Assembly: GCA_903904635.1 (NCBI GenBank)
Contig: CAIVDH010000323.1
Span: 1 to 8,942 of the forward strand
DNA from: an uncultured Burkholderiales bacterium
GTDB taxonomy: Bacteria > Pseudomonadota > Gammaproteobacteria > Burkholderiales > Burkholderiaceae_D
DNA length: 8,942 bases
Direction: 5' to 3'
In this document: in pieces, positions 8,556 through 8,942 of the stretch
Layout of the letters: each line of letters begins with the position of its first letter
Numbering within the stretch: the stretch's first letter is position 1
Program-made: the position numbers and the translations under genes
Notes under the pieces: generated by a model
The model's database searches: none
The model's input: the letters and a program-made list of their open reading frames with translations, nothing else
What the model was told of the DNA's origin: nothing

Positions 8556-8631
8556 GCGGGAGTAGCTCAGTTGGTAGAGCGCAACCTTGCCAAGGTTGAG
8601 GTCGAGAGTTCGAGACTCTTCTCCCGCTCCA
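8556..8631 (+). tRNA. tRNA-Gly (anticodon GCC)
   Basis: 76-nt cloverleaf with encoded CCA. The acceptor stem GCGGGAG (8556-8562) pairs fully with CTCCCGC (8621-8627), then T and CCA. The D-arm contains AGCTCAGTTGGTAGAGC. The anticodon stem CAACC/GGTTG encloses the loop TTGCCAA, with anticodon GCC at 8589-8591. The T-arm is GAGAG-TTCGAGA-CTCTT, with one G-T wobble. It reads GGC and GGU glycine codons and corresponds to glyW-type tRNA by position and anticodon. Confidence 0.98.
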
Positions 8632-8639
8632 GGATGCAT

Positions 8640-8670
8640 AAAAGGGAAGCCCGCAAAGCTTCCCTTTTTC
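8640..8670 (+). terminator. Intrinsic terminator after tRNA-Gly
   Basis: A perfect 11-bp inverted repeat (8640-8650 with 8658-8668, core AGGGAAGC/GCTTCCCT) with a 7-nt loop runs directly into a T-run (8665-8669). It lies 8 nt after the tRNA CCA and should end the tRNA-Gly transcript before tRNA-Cys. The A-run on its left side could give some reverse-direction activity. Confidence 0.9.
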
Positions 8671-8714
8671 ATTTCAGGGCAATCACGAATAGCGCAAATG
8701 CGGCTTAGAGTGGT

Positions 8715-8744
8715 TTAGCAAAGTTTAAGCATCACGGTTACAAT
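8715..8744 (+). promoter_or_regulatory. Possible promoter of tRNA-Cys
   Basis: A good -10, TACAAT at 8739-8744, lies 10 bp before the tRNA and is followed by a C/G-rich discriminator (ACGCACCC). The -35 is poor: the best candidate is TTAGCA at 8715-8720, with an 18-bp spacer. The call is supported mainly by the strong terminator immediately upstream, which implies that tRNA-Cys needs its own start site. Confidence 0.5.
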
Positions 8745-8754
8745 ACGCACCCTT

Positions 8755-8828
8755 GGCGGGGTAGCAAAGTGGTTATGCAGCGGCCTGCAAAGCCGGAGAC
8801 GCCGGTTCAATTCCGACCCCCGCCTCCA
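8755..8828 (+). tRNA. tRNA-Cys (anticodon GCA)
   Basis: 74-nt cloverleaf with encoded CCA. The acceptor GGCGGGG (8755-8761) pairs with CCCCGCC (8818-8824), followed by discriminator T and CCA. The anticodon loop CTGCAAA has GCA at 8787-8789 within the stem CGGC/GCCG. The outermost anticodon-stem position is G-G (8780/8796) where E. coli has G-U. The T-stem has one C-A mismatch (8802/8816), which I recall from other beta-proteobacterial tRNA-Cys genes. It reads UGC and UGU. Confidence 0.97.
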
Positions 8829-8834
8829 AATTTC

Positions 8835-8861
8835 AAAAAAAGCGCCGCAAGCGCTTTTTTT
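8835..8861 (+). terminator. Intrinsic terminator after tRNA-Cys
   Basis: The stem AGCGC/GCGCT (8841-8845 with 8851-8855) around the loop CGCAA is flanked by an A-run (8835-8840) and a T-run (8856-8861) that can extend the pairing. It is 6 nt past the tRNA-Cys CCA. The symmetric A/T flanks make it potentially bidirectional. Confidence 0.88.
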
Positions 8862-8920
8862 ATTGGTTGTCTGACTTACACTATCGGTTGCGGGAACAAG
8901 CCCAGCAATCTGCACTCAAT

Positions 8921-8942
8921 GCCTGAGTGGTGAAATTGGTCG
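8921..8942 (+). tRNA. tRNA-Leu, 3' part beyond window
   Basis: The last 22 bases read GCCTGAGTGGTGAAATTGGT and two more, the acceptor and D-arm start typical of bacterial tRNA-Leu (compare GCCCGGATGGTGGAATCGGTAG in E. coli leuZ). The anticodon is outside the window; UAA is expected from the E. coli glyW-cysT-leuZ order. The 59 bp between the tRNA-Cys terminator and this gene contain TACACT (8877-8882) as a possible weak -10, with no recognisable -35. Confidence 0.8.

Noticed and set aside
8523..8708. Small + strand open frame across tRNA-Gly (translation contains AGVAQLVERNLAKV)
   Set aside because: This peptide is what the tRNA-Gly gene and its promoter give when translated; such frames are a common annotation artefact.
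8715..8915. Small - strand open frame across tRNA-Cys (contains GSELNRRLRLCRPLHNHF)
   Set aside because: It is the antisense translation of tRNA-Cys and its terminator, another recurrent artefact, with no start signals.
1..8942. Search by eye for IS elements, CRISPR repeats, toxin-antitoxin or defence genes and long direct repeats
   Set aside because: Nothing seen; all of the window is accounted for by housekeeping genes, tRNAs and short spacers (longest gap about 120 bp).

Overview
This is an ordinary, densely packed stretch of a beta-proteobacterial chromosome. Every gene lies on the + strand. The gene order is lepB (5'-truncated by the window) – DUF4845 gene – rnc – era – recO – pdxJ – acpS – nagZ – uvrC – pgsA, followed by tRNA-Gly(GCC), tRNA-Cys(GCA) and the first bases of a tRNA-Leu. 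The order, the Era protein with an NKSD G4 motif, and the long-tailed RNase III best fit Burkholderiales, perhaps an Oxalobacteraceae-like genome of moderate G+C (roughly half by eye). This placement is inferred from remembered family features, not from a database search.

Region 1-4897 is one tight cluster. It holds signal peptidase I, a small single-span membrane protein, RNase III, the GTPase Era, RecO, PdxJ (vitamin B6) and AcpS (acyl-carrier-protein activation). Gaps are 0-25 bp, and there are ATGA stop/start overlaps at rnc/era, pdxJ/acpS and acpS/nagZ. This extends the widely conserved lepB-rnc-era-recO-pdxJ-acpS cluster. The genes serve envelope export, RNA processing and ribosome maturation, DNA repair, cofactor supply and lipid synthesis. 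They look cotranscribed for housekeeping reasons rather than as one pathway.

Region 4894-8491 continues with nagZ (peptidoglycan recycling), a 55-bp AT-rich gap, uvrC (excision repair nuclease) and pgsA (phosphatidylglycerol-phosphate synthase). The uvrC-pgsA-tRNA-Gly-tRNA-Cys-tRNA-Leu order is the same as uvrC-pgsA-glyW-cysT-leuZ in Escherichia coli.

Region 8492-8942 is the tRNA block. tRNA-Gly has a near-consensus sigma70 promoter (TTGACA, 16 bp, TATAAT) with an AT-rich upstream stretch. A strong intrinsic terminator follows tRNA-Gly and another follows tRNA-Cys, which suggests separate transcription units instead of one polycistronic tRNA transcript.

I found no mobile element, CRISPR array, prophage, toxin-antitoxin or defence genes, and no convincing undescribed system. 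The points most worth a second look are modest: the roughly 100-residue lysine-rich tail on RNase III, the pilin-like N-terminus of the DUF4845 protein, and the separately terminated tRNAs.
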